Shown piece by piece: positions 38,586 through 51,509 of a stretch of 64,000 nucleotides of DNA (position 1 is the stretch's first letter; each line of letters opens with the position of its first letter). The position numbers were made by a program, and so were the translations under genes. The stretch is taken from positions 1,426,001-1,490,000 of the forward strand of contig JAPFFF010000030.1 of NCBI GenBank assembly GCA_039105265.1. The letters run 5' to 3'. Under the pieces are notes generated by a model. It made no database searches, had not been told where the DNA came from, and saw only the letters and a list, made by a program, of their open reading frames with translations. Source of the stretch: Tritrichomonas musculus. Taxonomy: Eukaryota; Parabasalia; Tritrichomonadida; Tritrichomonadidae.

Positions 38586-39423
38586 TAATAATATATTAAT
38601 AATATAAAAAATACACACATAAAGAGATTTATTAGATTTTATTTCTTTATATAACTTACCACATTAATATATCTTTTATTTCCCCAAATAATAAAAATTT
38701 TCTTTTTCATTGTTATTTTTAAAATCATTTATACTTAAATATCATTCTTCATTTGACTATTTAATTAAAGAAATGCCTCTTTAGAAAAATAAGAACATGT
38801 TCATTTATTAAAAAACTATAAAAGCATCTGCAAGTTGAATCCTTTTTCTACTACTTAATAACTTTAAAAGAGTATATTTCATTCTCAATATGCCAATGTG
38901 TATTAACATTTTAAGTCTGGGGCGTTTAGGACACATATCCTAACGTATACTACAAATTTGATTTTTTTTTTTTTTTTTAATGTTGTACATGGTATTTAGC
39001 AAATGTTGTATAACTTTGATTTACTCATTTGATGAAAATTTTAAAGTTAATATAGTTAGAAAGTGATGTTTGCTAAGTAAATCCCGAGTTTTAGGAGACG
39101 GGTCCATTAAAAACTAAGGTATAAAAAATCGATTCGGAGATATTCAATCAATCAATTTATAGCTGTAGAGTGCTTATAGCTATTCCACTCTGCTCCTTTC
39201 CTTATATCTATTATTCCTCAATGTTCCCCCATACTATAAATAATATCAGTCAAGTTCAAAACCATTCAAAAGGAAGGAGATTGTTTCAAATATGTCTTTA
39301 AATGTTTAATTTACTTTGCTTGATTGGTTTAATTGAAGATTTATTGATTTTTAATTATATGAAAAATGAATTAATAATCAATAGAGAAAATAAAGATTGT
39401 AGATATTATTAGATATTATAATA
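38586..39423. other. Spacer between the inverted arms
   Basis: AT-rich, with a GC-richer core around 38920-39240 (GTCTGGGGCGTTTAGGACAC; GGAGACGGGTCCATT; TATTCCACTCTGCTCCTTTC). No protein-like frame is visible. It may hold a small RNA or a remnant, but I cannot support either. Confidence 0.4.
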
Positions 39424-40591
39424 TTTATTTATGTTATTGATATATTATTATATTATATTTTAATTATATATCAAAATTAATTTAAACAAGATATATTTAT
39501 TTTAATTTTTTCTTTAACGTCCAAAAGTTCACAATTAATGAACTATTTATATACCTTTAAAATATTGATATTTTCATTTTTATACTTATTATATATATTT
39601 TATAAAGGTTCTAATAAATATATGTACTATTTATATTTATTTTAAATGACAATAAAACATAAATATCATTTATATTTGAATAGAAAATTTAAGAGAAATA
39701 ATTTGAATACAATTTAATTTTTGTGAAAAAAATAAAAATAAAAAAAAAGTTAATTTTAAAAAATGAATATTAAACAAAAACAGCATATAATATATCAATT
39801 ATTTGAGAAAAGATATACTTTAAATGGCTAATGAATTTTTTTTTTTTTTTTTTTGACATTTGATCTTTTTGAAAGAAAATATGATGCTATTTCAAGCATG
39901 AAAATGCTCTATAACCTGCCATTTTTAACTTAAAACGACCATCAATTTAAAGTCTAGGGAAAAAGAATAATTTTTAAAAGCTATACGATAAGGAATTTGT
40001 ATTTTACTATTTCAATTTAGATTGATCTCAACCTTATTTTCAAAGCCAAACATTCATGATAGAAATCACTGAGTTTAACAAGCATTTTAAGCTCAGAAAT
40101 TTGTTATCATGGGCATTTAACTTGTAAAATCCGTAAATTATGAGATAAAAAAAATTAGAATTCCAGAAATGAGGCATTACAAAGTTGTAGTTTTGCGATC
40201 AATAGTTCTGGAACAAAAATATTATGGCTCTTGAATCCAAAATTGCCATAAAAATCGAAGAACGCTTGGAAATTAAAAGATCATCTCGAAGCCTAGGTTG
40301 TGAAGCTCCCTGCAGAAGAGTTTCGCAATCTAGGCACTCAAGAATCAAATTAAACGAAGCTCCCTGCAGAAGAACCCCGCAATCTGATTCACGATGCCAA
40401 GAATAAAAATGGCGCCGTTTAAACAAGCCAAAAGGCCAATTATTTAAAGCTAAAACCGCCTTTTGATTTCAAAAAGTTTGTTTATTCAAAAAGTTGTACT
40501 TTTGTGAGCTGCTCTCAAATCAAAAAACGTATTTTTTGATCGTTTTCGCCTCAAAAAAATCTTCCAAATTTCAATACTTTTTCCTTTCGCC
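39424..40591 (-). repeat. Right arm of the 3.2-kb inverted repeat
   Basis: Reverse complement of the left arm; the 75-codon frame is identical in both. Confidence 0.9.
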
Positions 40592-40600
40592 AATTTTAAA
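40592..40600. repeat. 9-bp target-site duplication, right (AATTTTAAA)
   Basis: Identical to 37408-37416. Confidence 0.85.
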
Positions 40601-43196
40601 AAAAAAAATTAGTTTTTGGTTTAATTTTTATTATTTTAGAGGATTCTGGTTAATTTTATTTCTTACAAATTTAATATATTATTTTTATTAGTGTATGAAA
40701 TAAAATGAACTGATAATTGCAACAAACTACTCGATAGGTGCATCTAAGAATTTCTTTTAAATATGGGCCTCGATAATTTCATTAATCCATTGATATTAGC
40801 TGCAATATCAATTTACAATATTTTATATTAAACATAATATATATATTAGATATAAATAAGTGAATATACATGTTTACAATCAATGAATATTTATATTAAA
40901 ATTGTCATAAAATGTAAACACTTTTTAAAAGGTTATTTCAAATATTTCAATATCTCATAAATATTAAGATATATATTGATATATATATTCAAAAATATTG
41001 AGATATGAATTCAAAATACATTCTGAATAAATGTATGGAATGTTTTTTGAAATATTTTTATCTTTTTATATAGTAAATATTGATCGGTAACATTGATTAT
41101 TCATATCATACTTATGATGAATTATATATATTTAACTTTATAGACCAATTAATTTTTTCTCATCAAAATGGAATATCTGCATGATACCATATTATATGTG
41201 CATTTGTATTTGCTTAACATATGTTTTATTGTTTTTGAATGCTAGTTTGTATTTTATATCACTTATTATTTCACTAATTATGAAGATATCATAAATTAAA
41301 TTTTCGACTAAAAAAAATGTGATTTTTCTGGAGAGATTGGCTTAACCGTTTAATATAATTTTCGGATATGTTATTATATAATAAAATTAATGGTTTTTTA
41401 TCGAGGCAAAGAAACTTGATATAGCCATTAAAAAAAGATAAAAATGTTTGAAAACCAAATCTTCTCAAATAAACGTCTATTTTATTTTAATATTCATTTT
41501 TTTGAATAAGCACGTTTTTTGGTTCTCACAAAAAATCTTGAATTTTCTGGAAAGACTGGAATAATATTACAATCTCTAAACAATATATACCTTATAATAT
41601 AAAATATAATGAGGTTTTACCGAGCCAATTAGGTTAAATATGTTTCTATTTTAGGATATTTATGTTTGCATAAATTTTTACATAAAAGCTCTTCAAATAT
41701 TTTGTGAGTATAAAATTAGGATTATTTATTTATATCTTATTAAAACAATTTCTTAAATAGAATTTATATTAAATATATGATATAAATATGATAAAATAAA
41801 TATAAAATGAAACACAAAAATTATTTGCAAATAAATACATATATAATTATAAATCTCTAAATGCATTCAAAATTAAAAACTCATCATTAATTCAAAGGTA
41901 TAAAAATATTTTGATAAAGCATTCATAAATAATTGTATGAGCTATTTTAATTTATCATTATTAATGAAAATAATGATAGATTTTTATTTTCTCAAATTAT
42001 TGTATGTAATCATTCAATAAAATTAATAACTTTTTATTGAAATTAAAATAATAGTTTAAATTTCCAATATCTTATTTAATTTTTCAAAACCTAAATTATA
42101 ATTAATAATTATATATATAACATTTTATATTCATTCATATTTCCAATGTATAATAAATTTTTATTGATTTTCATAATGGATTACTTGAATCGTATTTTTG
42201 AATACTTAATAGTTTTTATTTATTCAATTTATATATTTTGCATATATCTCACAATAAAATTTAAATATAATATTTTATGGCTATTATAATAATATAAAAT
42301 TCAATATAAAAACATATTATAAAATATGATGATTTAAAAACCACTAGTTATTTCTATTTCGTTTTTTTCGAGTTTCCATACATTTATAAATCTAAAAATA
42401 AAATATAACAAAATTGAAATAATTATATTATACTTTGAGTTAATAAAAATATAAAAAATAAAAAAAAACCCCACCAAAACCGTTTACAATTTTTATCGGG
42501 AGAATAAAAGTTTTTATTTATATGGAATCCCATCATTTTATTGATATTTTTCATTAACAAACTTATAATAAATATTTACAAAGCTTCTATATTTATATAA
42601 AGTTTTATTCTAATCGAAAATATTTATGGAATATTAGCGATATAAATGATACACGATTTATTTTTTTTTTTTCTGATAAAGCATAATTAAATTGTTAGAT
42701 AAATAAGACCCATAATTTTTTACAAGGTCAACTTAAATATGTATGAAGTTACGTGATGATGATTTTTTTTATTTCTATTTTTTAATCAATGTGTGTATTA
42801 TTTTCTCATCTAAATAAGATTTATACCCAACTATAAATTAGATGGGTTATTTTTTTTACAAAATGAAGCTTTTATTGTTGCATATTTACATAAATAGATA
42901 ATTCATAGATTTTGAACCATTTTTTTTTCAAATAAACTAATAATCTTTGTAAAGAAATTATTTTTTGCCATTTTTTATAAATAAATAATGAAAAAAAAAA
43001 ATCAAATACCAAAAATATAGTTTTATAAATAACGTATTTTTATACGTTACATGTTTTTTATTTTCACTTAAATTTCGATTAAATATAATAATTGATATAT
43101 TAATAATATCATAATAAATCATAATATATATTATAAACCATATATTGATAATAATAATAATCATATAAAATATAAATATTAAGATATTAATCTTTT
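40601..43196. other. AT-rich gene desert, part 1
   Basis: No coding frame with protein-like composition, no tRNA-like structure and no clear long repeat in about 2.6 kb. Homopolymer A/T runs dominate. Confidence 0.5.
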
Positions 43197-43870
43197 AAAA
43201 ATAATTAATTTTAACGTATTTATATAGAATATTGAGACCTCGCGTGGTCAAAAACGTGTTTTTTTGAATATAAAAACGTATTTTTGCTCGTTATTTTCTA
43301 AGGTAACGTATTTTAAAATAACGATTTTTTTAAAATTATATATTTTAGAGACACTTCAATTATTTTTTTTGAAGCAGATTAAAACTAATAAATATTATAA
43401 TAATCTTATATAAAGTCATATATAAATAAATATTATTATATTATTCACTAAATATTAGGATATTCCTTTTTCAAAAATGTCAAATAATAACGTATTTACA
43501 TAGAATATTGAGACCTCGCGTGGTCAAAAACGTGCTTTTTTGAATATAAAAACGTATTTTGGCTCGTTATTTTATAAAATAACGAATATTATAATAACGA
43601 ATTTTTTAAAATGGGCAATTTTTGGAAATCCTTTAATTATTTTTTTTGAAGAAGATTAAAACTAATAAATATTATAATAATCTTATATAAAGTCATATAT
43701 AAATAAATATTATTATATTATTCAGTAAATATTAGGATATTCATTTTTCAAAAATGTCAAATTATAACGTATTCACATAGAATATTGAGACCTCGCATGG
43801 TCAAAAACGTGCTTTTTTGAATATAAAAACGTATTTTTGTACGTTATTATAAATAAAAAATAACGAATTT
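43197..43870. repeat. 276-bp tandem satellite, about 2.4 copies
   Basis: The phrase AATATTGAGACCTCGCGTGG occurs at about 43227 and 43503, and as AGACCTCGCATGG near 43788, spacings of 276 and 277 bp. The sequence between copies is also similar (CATATATAAATAAATATT; GATTAAAACTAATAAATATT). Each unit has several AACGTATTT words and one ACCTCGCGTGGTC core that is unusually GC-rich for this desert. Confidence 0.88.
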
Positions 43871-44879
43871 CTGTAACAATAAATCATCAATTTTATCATA
43901 AAAAAATAACTATTATTATTATAAAATTAAAAAATATTCATTCATGATTTTTTTAATAAGTATATAACGCATAAAAACCTCATGGCCATAAGCTTATATC
44001 GTATTAATAATAATAATAATAATTTTTTTTCGTTTTTCTTTCATTAGAAAGAAAATAATGATATGGAGCACATATATAAATCAATCATGCAGGAGAGAAC
44101 ATTGATTTTTATGTTATGTAAAAAATAATAATATTTATCTTTTTATTCGTTCAGTAATTAAAGATGGTCCTAAATTATATTTTATTCCACATTGGAATAT
44201 ATTTCCAAATTTATTATTAAAATATATTTTTTTCATAAAAACAAAAATGCAGGGGGTTTTAAATAAAATAGAGCTCGGAGAAAAAGGGATTTCCTTTTTG
44301 AAAATAAAGAATTATATTTATAAAACATATTTATTTTGATGTGTATAAGTTATATCTGAAAGCATACACTTTTTCGAAAAAAAATTGTTTTTTAAAAAAA
44401 AAGTGACTTTTTTATAAAAAGGTTTATTTTTGAATATTTTTTTTTTATAAAAAAAAAGCTTCTTTGCGAAAAGTTTTTGTGTGTGCAAAAAGTAAAATCA
44501 TATCAATAAGTTTCGATCATTTCAAATAAAAAATTTAATTAAAATCATAAATTCCTTTCGAAATATAAATTGATAGAAAAAATTTAGTTAACAAGAATTT
44601 CAAAGAATTATTTAATAAAAACATATATTTAGATATTATTCAAATCATAAAGAATGATATTTGATGTATGAATTATAAAGTACTCGTAATCATTGCTTAT
44701 GATCAAACTATATTCAAAATTTGAAGCATTCTAATGATATAGAAAATATCATTTGCTTCATTAAGCTGTGAGGCACTTTCCAATCTTGTTAAATGATGCT
44801 TTTGATGCAGACAGTTTAAATCTGGAATGAAAATAATAGTTTTGTCCTCAAAATGTAGTTTTTTCCACCAATTATAACG

Positions 44880-44913
<34 letters not shown>

Positions 44914-47900
44914 GAATAAATAACGTATTCAAAAATCAAAATCAAATAATATATTTATAAGATCTTGTTTTTTTTAAAAGAAAATCTATATTAAAAAAAA
45001 TTGTTCATATAAAAAAGACTTGGTGTTTTGAAAAAAGAAAATTATTTCGCAAAAAAAAGATCATTTTAAGAAGTATTTTTCATTTTAAAAAGAAAACAAA
45101 TTTTTTAAACGAAAAAATTATTTCACAAAAAAATGTTTTTACAGACAAACATTTTTCTTTTCGAAAAAAAATGGATTTTTAAAACATATGGATCTTAATG
45201 ATATGAAAAAGTTTTGTAAATATGGAAATTCCTTTTTCGCCGATCTCTAATATAAATTTTTAAAATTCCAAAGAACGAAATTCCATTTTTTTTTGATTGA
45301 AACCAAGAAGAATTATAGTTTTGTTTACCAACGAGATATACATTCATGTATTTTGAGTAATTTTAATGAATATGAGTTATAGCATAAATTTTTATGTCAA
45401 AATAAAAATCAAACCTTAGTAATGCTGATGATAGTAATAATGTATTATTTTATGCTCACAAGAGTAAACTAGCATGCTAAAATAAAGAATAACATGAAGA
45501 AAAACATAAATATCACCTTTGCAATATAAATTTAATTTTAATAATTAAAACAAATGTAAATATTAAAAGTTAAAGAAATAATAAATAATATAACAAATTT
45601 AACATAATAATATAAATATATAAAATATATCGAAAAAACAATATAATAAAAAGATATATAAAAAAAATATTTTTATTAAATTGAATATTTATTGTAATTA
45701 TTTTTCACAAAAAAATTTTTTTGTTTACCGATGCATTTATCGATTAAAACCAGACAATATTATATTCAATATTTAATAATACATTAATTACAATATATAT
45801 TTAAAAAATAAAGCAATTTTATATTTTTGCCGTTACTATACACATTTTTTAAAAAATTAGTATACTTTTGAATCTTTTTTTATTTCTTTACGTTAAATAA
45901 CCGTCTTTTTTTTTTGACATTTATAAATGGTCGCTTATTTTAGATATTTTCAAGTTTTCAATATAAATAAAACAAAAAAAGTGGTCCTTTTGAATCTTTT
46001 ATGATTAAAATCTTTTTAAAAATTATAGTAAATAAAAATATTGAGCGTGATGTATTAATTCTTAATAATAATACTCAAATTTGTTAATCAACTGAATATA
46101 TCTTGAATTTAGCTTTTTTATTGAAATTAATATTCCCGATATGTTAGCAGGTTACGAAATTCAAGGTATTTTTTGATTTTTAATAAAAATAATATTATCC
46201 AAAAAGGGCATAAACTTGATTAGATAGAAAAAAATTATATATTCATAGATAAAATAAAGATATACATGTAGAGATGTCCAATACAATAGCAAATCAACAG
46301 ACATATATATGTTCAAAGGTTAACTTATAAAGCTTTTTATATCTCATTATTTAGAAAGTGTTTCTTTTATTAAATGTTTATTTGTTGAATATTCATAATA
46401 ATATAAAAGTATTTATGATTATAAATGGAGATATATTAGTTTTAAAATGTTGATTTTAACTTTTTAAAACAGAGTAGTATTTCATTGCTAATATTTGGTT
46501 AAATTGTTATATTTATAATATTATATTTATATTTAAATATTTTGATAAATTTTGTAATGTAGGAAAAAAGATATTTTATTATCAAATAATAACTTTTTGA
46601 TAAATTATCTATTTTATATGATGAAGATTTGATAAGATTCGATGAAAAATGAGAGGTGAATGAAGAAAATTTTGAGGGAAATTTGTTTGAAATAACAGTA
46701 TTATTATCTATATTTATCTCTTTATGAAAATAAACTTTATAAATATAAATCATTTATTCATGCTAATATATTAGTAATAAATTAAATTATTAACATCATT
46801 AAATGGATAAACTGTCATTTTTCATCAAAAAATTAAAAAGCTTTATTATATTTTATAAAATAAAATAATCGTTTTTTTCTAATTTTATTTTTAATATATC
46901 TTGAAATTTACAATTAATTTTTTTAAAATATTCTTTAATATAAGCTTTAACTAAAACATATAAATATATTAATATGTTACCAAGAAATTAAATGACGAAA
47001 AGTCCGTCCTTGTAATTATAGAAATGTGATAAAGAATGTACTATTTCAATATTATTTCAATTTTATTTCAAAAAAATGGTTAGCAATATTTTACAAAAAT
47101 ATTTTTATATTGCATATATTATATTTATATTTATGTATAAAACATGAATTATTCATATAATAAATACATGAATATATATAATATAATTAATTTGTTAATA
47201 ATAAAGAAATATACGAGAGAACAAAACAATTTAAATATTTTATTTTTGAATAATTATTTTTTATATTTCAATTGAAATTAACTGAAAATTATATATTTGA
47301 AATAAAATTATTAGAAGTTTTAAATTAAAATATCTTGAAATATTTTTATATTAAACCATATTATTATATTTTAAAACTTTTAAAAATACGATAAAACACT
47401 TTTAAACATACAAATATCTATTAAATTTAATAGAAACTCTGTAATTGGATTATTCGTTTTTTTTCACCTTATAAAATAAAGTTCAGAATCACAAATCTGA
47501 CACTATTCAAATTCAAACTTTTTCCGAGGGGTCGCTTTTCACAAAAAATAAACGTTCACAGGTCAAATAAATAACGTATTGGATTTGTACCTTAAATATA
47601 TACAGTTTTTTCAACAACGTTATGGAAAAAGTTGATATTCGTTATGGAAACTTTTTCTTAAAAACTTCTTTTCTAAGAAAAATTTGTATCCGTTATGGAA
47701 AAATATCACTAAACTTTTTCTGAGCAATTATTTTTTATCGTTTTTAAATATATATTGTAATAAATCAAAAAGGCAAATTTTTGAATATAAAAATATATTG
47801 TAAACTAGCTTTAGAATAATATTTTTTATTTTATTTTTAAATATATATTATTATATATTTGATAATTAAAAAAATATATAAATTAATTTTAATCTCTTTT

Positions 47901-48042
47901 AAATATAGAAACAATACAATTTTTCAGATATCTATAAAACATGAAAATTTGAATAAAATTTGACTATTTTAATATTCAATTTTTTCAATAAATAATTGAT
48001 AAATATTCAACTTTTTCTATGTAAAACCAACTGTAGGCAAAT
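43871..48042. other. AT-rich gene desert, part 2
   Basis: No supported gene in about 4.2 kb. It holds a (TAA)n microsatellite near 44007-44025, a T29 run at 44880-44908, and a small cluster of CGTTATGGAAA words at 47620-47705. Short frames here are driven by composition. Confidence 0.5.
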
Positions 48043-51000
48043 ATGAATGTTTTAGAAGAATTTAAAATAATTTATCAGCTAGATTTTGAAACAAACACCG
48101 CTAAAGTTATTAATTCACCAGATGCAAAAGGTGATATTATTATTCCTAAATCAATAAAATATAAGTCAAACGAATTTATTATTAATGAAATAGGAAGTAA
48201 ATCGTTTTATAAAAATAAAAAAATAAAAACAATTGATTTTCCTATTGATTCGGAGCTTCGCATTATTAATAAAAAAGCTTTTTCTAGTTCATCATTAGAA
48301 ACTCTTATTCTTCCATCAAAACTGAATATTTTGGAAGAAGGATGGTGTAGTAAAACTACTGAATTAACCAAAATAATAATATCACCAGAAAATCCTTATT
48401 TTAAATATCTAAATAATACACAAAAAGTTTTAATTGGAAAAAGCAATTTAGAAGCCGATGATTACGATAATATTGTTTTCGCAAATCGTCATATGCCAAC
48501 TATATTTGTTCCACCTAACATTAAACGAATAAATTCAGATGCATTTAGTTATAGTAAATTACAAAATATTAAATTTGCAGAAAATTCTCAACTTATAACA
48601 ATTAGCAACAATGCATTTAAATGCAGTTTAATCGAGAGTGTCAATATTCCTCCGAGTGTTAAAGAACTCGGAAAAAAATGTTTTTGTTTTTGTGAGAAAA
48701 TGAGAGTGCTAACTTTTTCAGAAGACTCAGAATTAGAGGTAATTGGTCGGAATGCTTTTACATACACCAAGATAAGGAATTTATTTATTCCATCAAAAGT
48801 CAGATTAATGCGAGGGAATCCTATCACAAACACCAATAATTTATTTGACATTTCTATTTCACCTAAAAACCGTTTTTTCATGTCACCTGCCAATTGTAAA
48901 GGCCTGATTCTTTGTAAGAAAGATGAAGATAGTGAGAACCATGAAATATTAGTTTGTGCGAAGAATAACATTACAACAGCTATTATTCCACCATATGTTA
49001 CTTCTATCAATTCTTTTGCATTCTACAAATGCGAGTCTCTCGAGAGCATCATGATTCCGAATGACTCAAATCTTCGTACAATTGAAGAATTTGCATTTTA
49101 TCGGACTTCAATTGATTATATACGAATTCCTAAAACTGTCAGAAAAATTGGTACAGGCGCTTTTGGGTACTGTCAAAAATTGTCAACAGTAATCATTCCA
49201 ACCGACTCTGAATTGATGACAATTGAAAAGTCCGCTTTTTCACAGACATTGATAAATAATTTGTACATCCCTTCAAATACCAGATACCTTGAAAAAGGGT
49301 GGTTGAATGGTTTTAACATATTGGGAGCAATTAACGTATCGGCTGAAAATCAATATTTCAAATATCTCGACGAGTCAAAACAAATCATCGTCGGAAGAAA
49401 AGATGTTGAAAATGATGATTACGACGAAATTGTGTTTGCCGACCGTTTAATTAAATATGCATTCATTCCTTCAAATATTAAAAAAATTGGCCCACACGCA
49501 TTCAATAATTGCCACGCCATTGAACAAATTGATTTCCCTCAAAATTCACAGCTTGAATTTATCGGAGAAGATGCATTCAGCGAGTCATCAATCAGCTCAA
49601 TAATCATTCCTCCTCACGTAACACGGATACCTGAAAGAGCCTTTTGCAATTGCCACGATCTTCGAAGTGTCATTTTTGAAAAGGATAATCAAATTGTATC
49701 TTTTGGAAATTCTGCATTCTTTGATACCGATATCGAAGAGTTTACAATCCCGATATCGTTGAAGTCTATCGGCGATAATGCATATGCCTGCTGTCCAAAT
49801 TTGAATACTTTTATCATACCTGAAAATTCTGAATTGACATCAATTGGCATCGGCGTCTTTGAGAACTCGCCAATCGAAAGCTTGTTTATTCCAGCGAATG
49901 TGAATGAAATTGACGAAGGCTGGTGCTCAAAAATGAATGATTTGACACAGATCACTCTTTCGCCAAATAACAAAAATTTCATTTACATTGACAACAAAAT
50001 GTTGATTGGCAAATCAAAGAAAAACAAAGACAGTGATGAGTATGACTTACTTTTGTTTGCAAGACGTGATATAAAGGCAATTGTTATACCATCATTTGTG
50101 AGGATAATTGGCGCATATGCATTCAATTCTTGCAAGTCCCTTGAAAAAGTGAAATTTTCAGAGAGCCCTCAATTAATTGAAATTCATAAAGCTGCCTTTC
50201 GTAAAACTGCTCTTGAATCAATCAGCATTCCAAAAAGTGTCCAATTAATTGATTCACGCGCTTTTGCTTCTTGCCATAATTTGCACACAGTTGAAATACC
50301 ACCAGATTCAGAATGTCACACAATTGGTAATACAGCCTTTTTAAAATGCCCAATTGAGCAAATATCGATTCCAAAAAGTGTTTTAAACATCGATTCAGAA
50401 GCTTTTTATCGATGTGAAAAAATGACTGATGTTTTCTTTGACGAAGAATCACAGCTCACTTCAATTAGCATGTCTGCGTTCTCTTTTTCAGGCATTGAAA
50501 GAATTTCAATACCTGACTCAGTAAGGACCATTTCTGACTTTGCTTTCAATGAATGTAACAATCTTAGAAAGATCGAAATTTCTGAAAATTCACAATTGAT
50601 ATCAATTGGAAATGAAGCCTTTAATCAGACCCAAATTGGGCATCTTTTCATTCCATCAAAGACTTTTTGTCTTTCTGACAATTGGTGCTATGATATCCCA
50701 ACTTTGAATGATATCACAATTTCTTCAGAAAATGAATACATAACGTATCTTGACGATTCACATCAAATCGTTGTTGGTCATTATAAAAGCACAAGTGACA
50801 CGTTTGATTCAATTATATTTGCCAATCGTAACATTGAAAATGTCTTCATTCCATCACAAATTATAACAATTCGTTCAAATTCATTCAACGGTTGCAGTTG
50901 CATTCAAAAAGTGGATTTTGCAAAGAATTCAAAATTGTTATATATCGGTTATTACGGATTCGCAGAATCTCAAATTAGAAGAATTAGCTTACCAGATAGC

Positions 51001-51375
51001 TTGAAGATAATTGAGAGATTCGCTTTCGCCAATTGCCCAAAGTTGGAGACCGTTTATTTTTCTGAGAATTCAAATCTTTGTGTGATTGAAATGAACGCTT
51101 TTTTAATGTCATCAATTAAATATTTTTCGGCTCCAAAAAGTACAATAATTATTAAATCTGGCGCTTTTAAAAATTGCAATAATTTTAATGCTATCGAGCT
51201 TCTCGGAGAGAAAGTAATGATATGCGATATTTGCAATTCTGAAAATTTTTTCTTGGCTGCTTTTCCAAACTCTAAAGATGCATTTATTGAGATAAATATA
51301 GCAAAAGTCAACAAAGGATTTAAAGCGTTTTTTGCTCCATATACAAAATGTTATTGGAATATTCTTACTGATTAG
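48043..51375 (+). CDS. BspA-like leucine-rich-repeat protein (1110 aa)
   Basis: The protein is built almost wholly of LRR_5/BspA-type repeats (IPPSVKELGKKCFCFCEKMR; SIGNEAFNQTQIGHLFIPS). Five larger modules each open with an EEGWC-like line, followed by ISPxNxxFxYLD, xxIxVGKSD, DxIxFAxR and IPSxIxxI. This is the BspA-like family greatly expanded in trichomonads, where members are cell-surface or secreted adhesion candidates. I see no signal peptide and no C-terminal membrane span, as in many family members. It is open from start to stop. The ATG at 48043 follows an A/T-rich leader. The first 40 residues are the usual N-cap (YQLDFETNTAKVI). Confidence 0.92.
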   Translation: MNVLEEFKIIYQLDFETNTAKVINSPDAKGDIIIPKSIKYKSNEFIINEIGSKSFYKNKKIKTIDFPIDSELRIINKKAFSSSSLETLILPSKLNILEEGWCSKTTELTKIIISPENPYFKYLNNTQKVLIGKSNLEADDYDNIVFANRHMPTIFVPPNIKRINSDAFSYSKLQNIKFAENSQLITISNNAFKCSLIESVNIPPSVKELGKKCFCFCEKMRVLTFSEDSELEVIGRNAFTYTKIRNLFIPSKVRLMRGNPITNTNNLFDISISPKNRFFMSPANCKGLILCKKDEDSENHEILVCAKNNITTAIIPPYVTSINSFAFYKCESLESIMIPNDSNLRTIEEFAFYRTSIDYIRIPKTVRKIGTGAFGYCQKLSTVIIPTDSELMTIEKSAFSQTLINNLYIPSNTRYLEKGWLNGFNILGAINVSAENQYFKYLDESKQIIVGRKDVENDDYDEIVFADRLIKYAFIPSNIKKIGPHAFNNCHAIEQIDFPQNSQLEFIGEDAFSESSISSIIIPPHVTRIPERAFCNCHDLRSVIFEKDNQIVSFGNSAFFDTDIEEFTIPISLKSIGDNAYACCPNLNTFIIPENSELTSIGIGVFENSPIESLFIPANVNEIDEGWCSKMNDLTQITLSPNNKNFIYIDNKMLIGKSKKNKDSDEYDLLLFARRDIKAIVIPSFVRIIGAYAFNSCKSLEKVKFSESPQLIEIHKAAFRKTALESISIPKSVQLIDSRAFASCHNLHTVEIPPDSECHTIGNTAFLKCPIEQISIPKSVLNIDSEAFYRCEKMTDVFFDEESQLTSISMSAFSFSGIERISIPDSVRTISDFAFNECNNLRKIEISENSQLISIGNEAFNQTQIGHLFIPSKTFCLSDNWCYDIPTLNDITISSENEYITYLDDSHQIVVGHYKSTSDTFDSIIFANRNIENVFIPSQIITIRSNSFNGCSCIQKVDFAKNSKLLYIGYYGFAESQIRRISLPDSLKIIERFAFANCPKLETVYFSENSNLCVIEMNAFLMSSIKYFSAPKSTIIIKSGAFKNCNNFNAIELLGEKVMICDICNSENFFLAAFPNSKDAFIEINIAKVNKGFKAFFAPYTKCYWNILTD

Positions 51376-51509
51376 ATTTATTTTATATCATTCAATTGAT
51401 ATCATCTTTTTATAAAAACAAAACAGAATCTTAAGCAAAAAGCATTTGTTATTATTATAATAAAATACAAAAATAAATGATTTCTTGATTATATAATATT
51501 TATTGATTC
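51376..51509. other. Short intergenic region between convergent BspA gene and kinase remnant
   Basis: A/T-rich, with AATAAA-like words (AAATAAATGA near 51471). No other feature. Confidence 0.3.

Larger units (their letters stand above)
37417..40591. mobile_element. Long-TIR (foldback/MULE-like) element, 3175 bp
   Basis: Arms of about 1.17 kb (37417-38585 and 39424-40591) are inverted copies with very few differences and end in GGCGAAAGG/CCTTTCGCC. The spacer of about 0.84 kb has no recognisable transposase. A 9-bp target duplication flanks the element. It is therefore a non-autonomous Mutator-like or foldback transposon. Each arm has one 75-codon open frame (37582-37809, mirrored at 40199-40426). 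I regard it as incidental or a leftover, because it holds an internal DNA repeat, CTGCAGGGAGCTTC. Confidence 0.88.

Noticed and set aside
43197-43870. CRISPR-like array
   Set aside because: The repeat unit is 276 bp and contiguous, with no short repeat-spacer alternation, and the genome is eukaryotic.
46499-46753. 84-codon minus-strand frame in the desert
   Set aside because: Composition is Ile/Lys/Asn/Tyr from A/T runs; no protein-like pattern.
51376-51509. Intron or spliced exon links in host genes
   Set aside because: No trichomonad-type intron signals were seen in the BspA-like or kinase genes, which are open in one frame.
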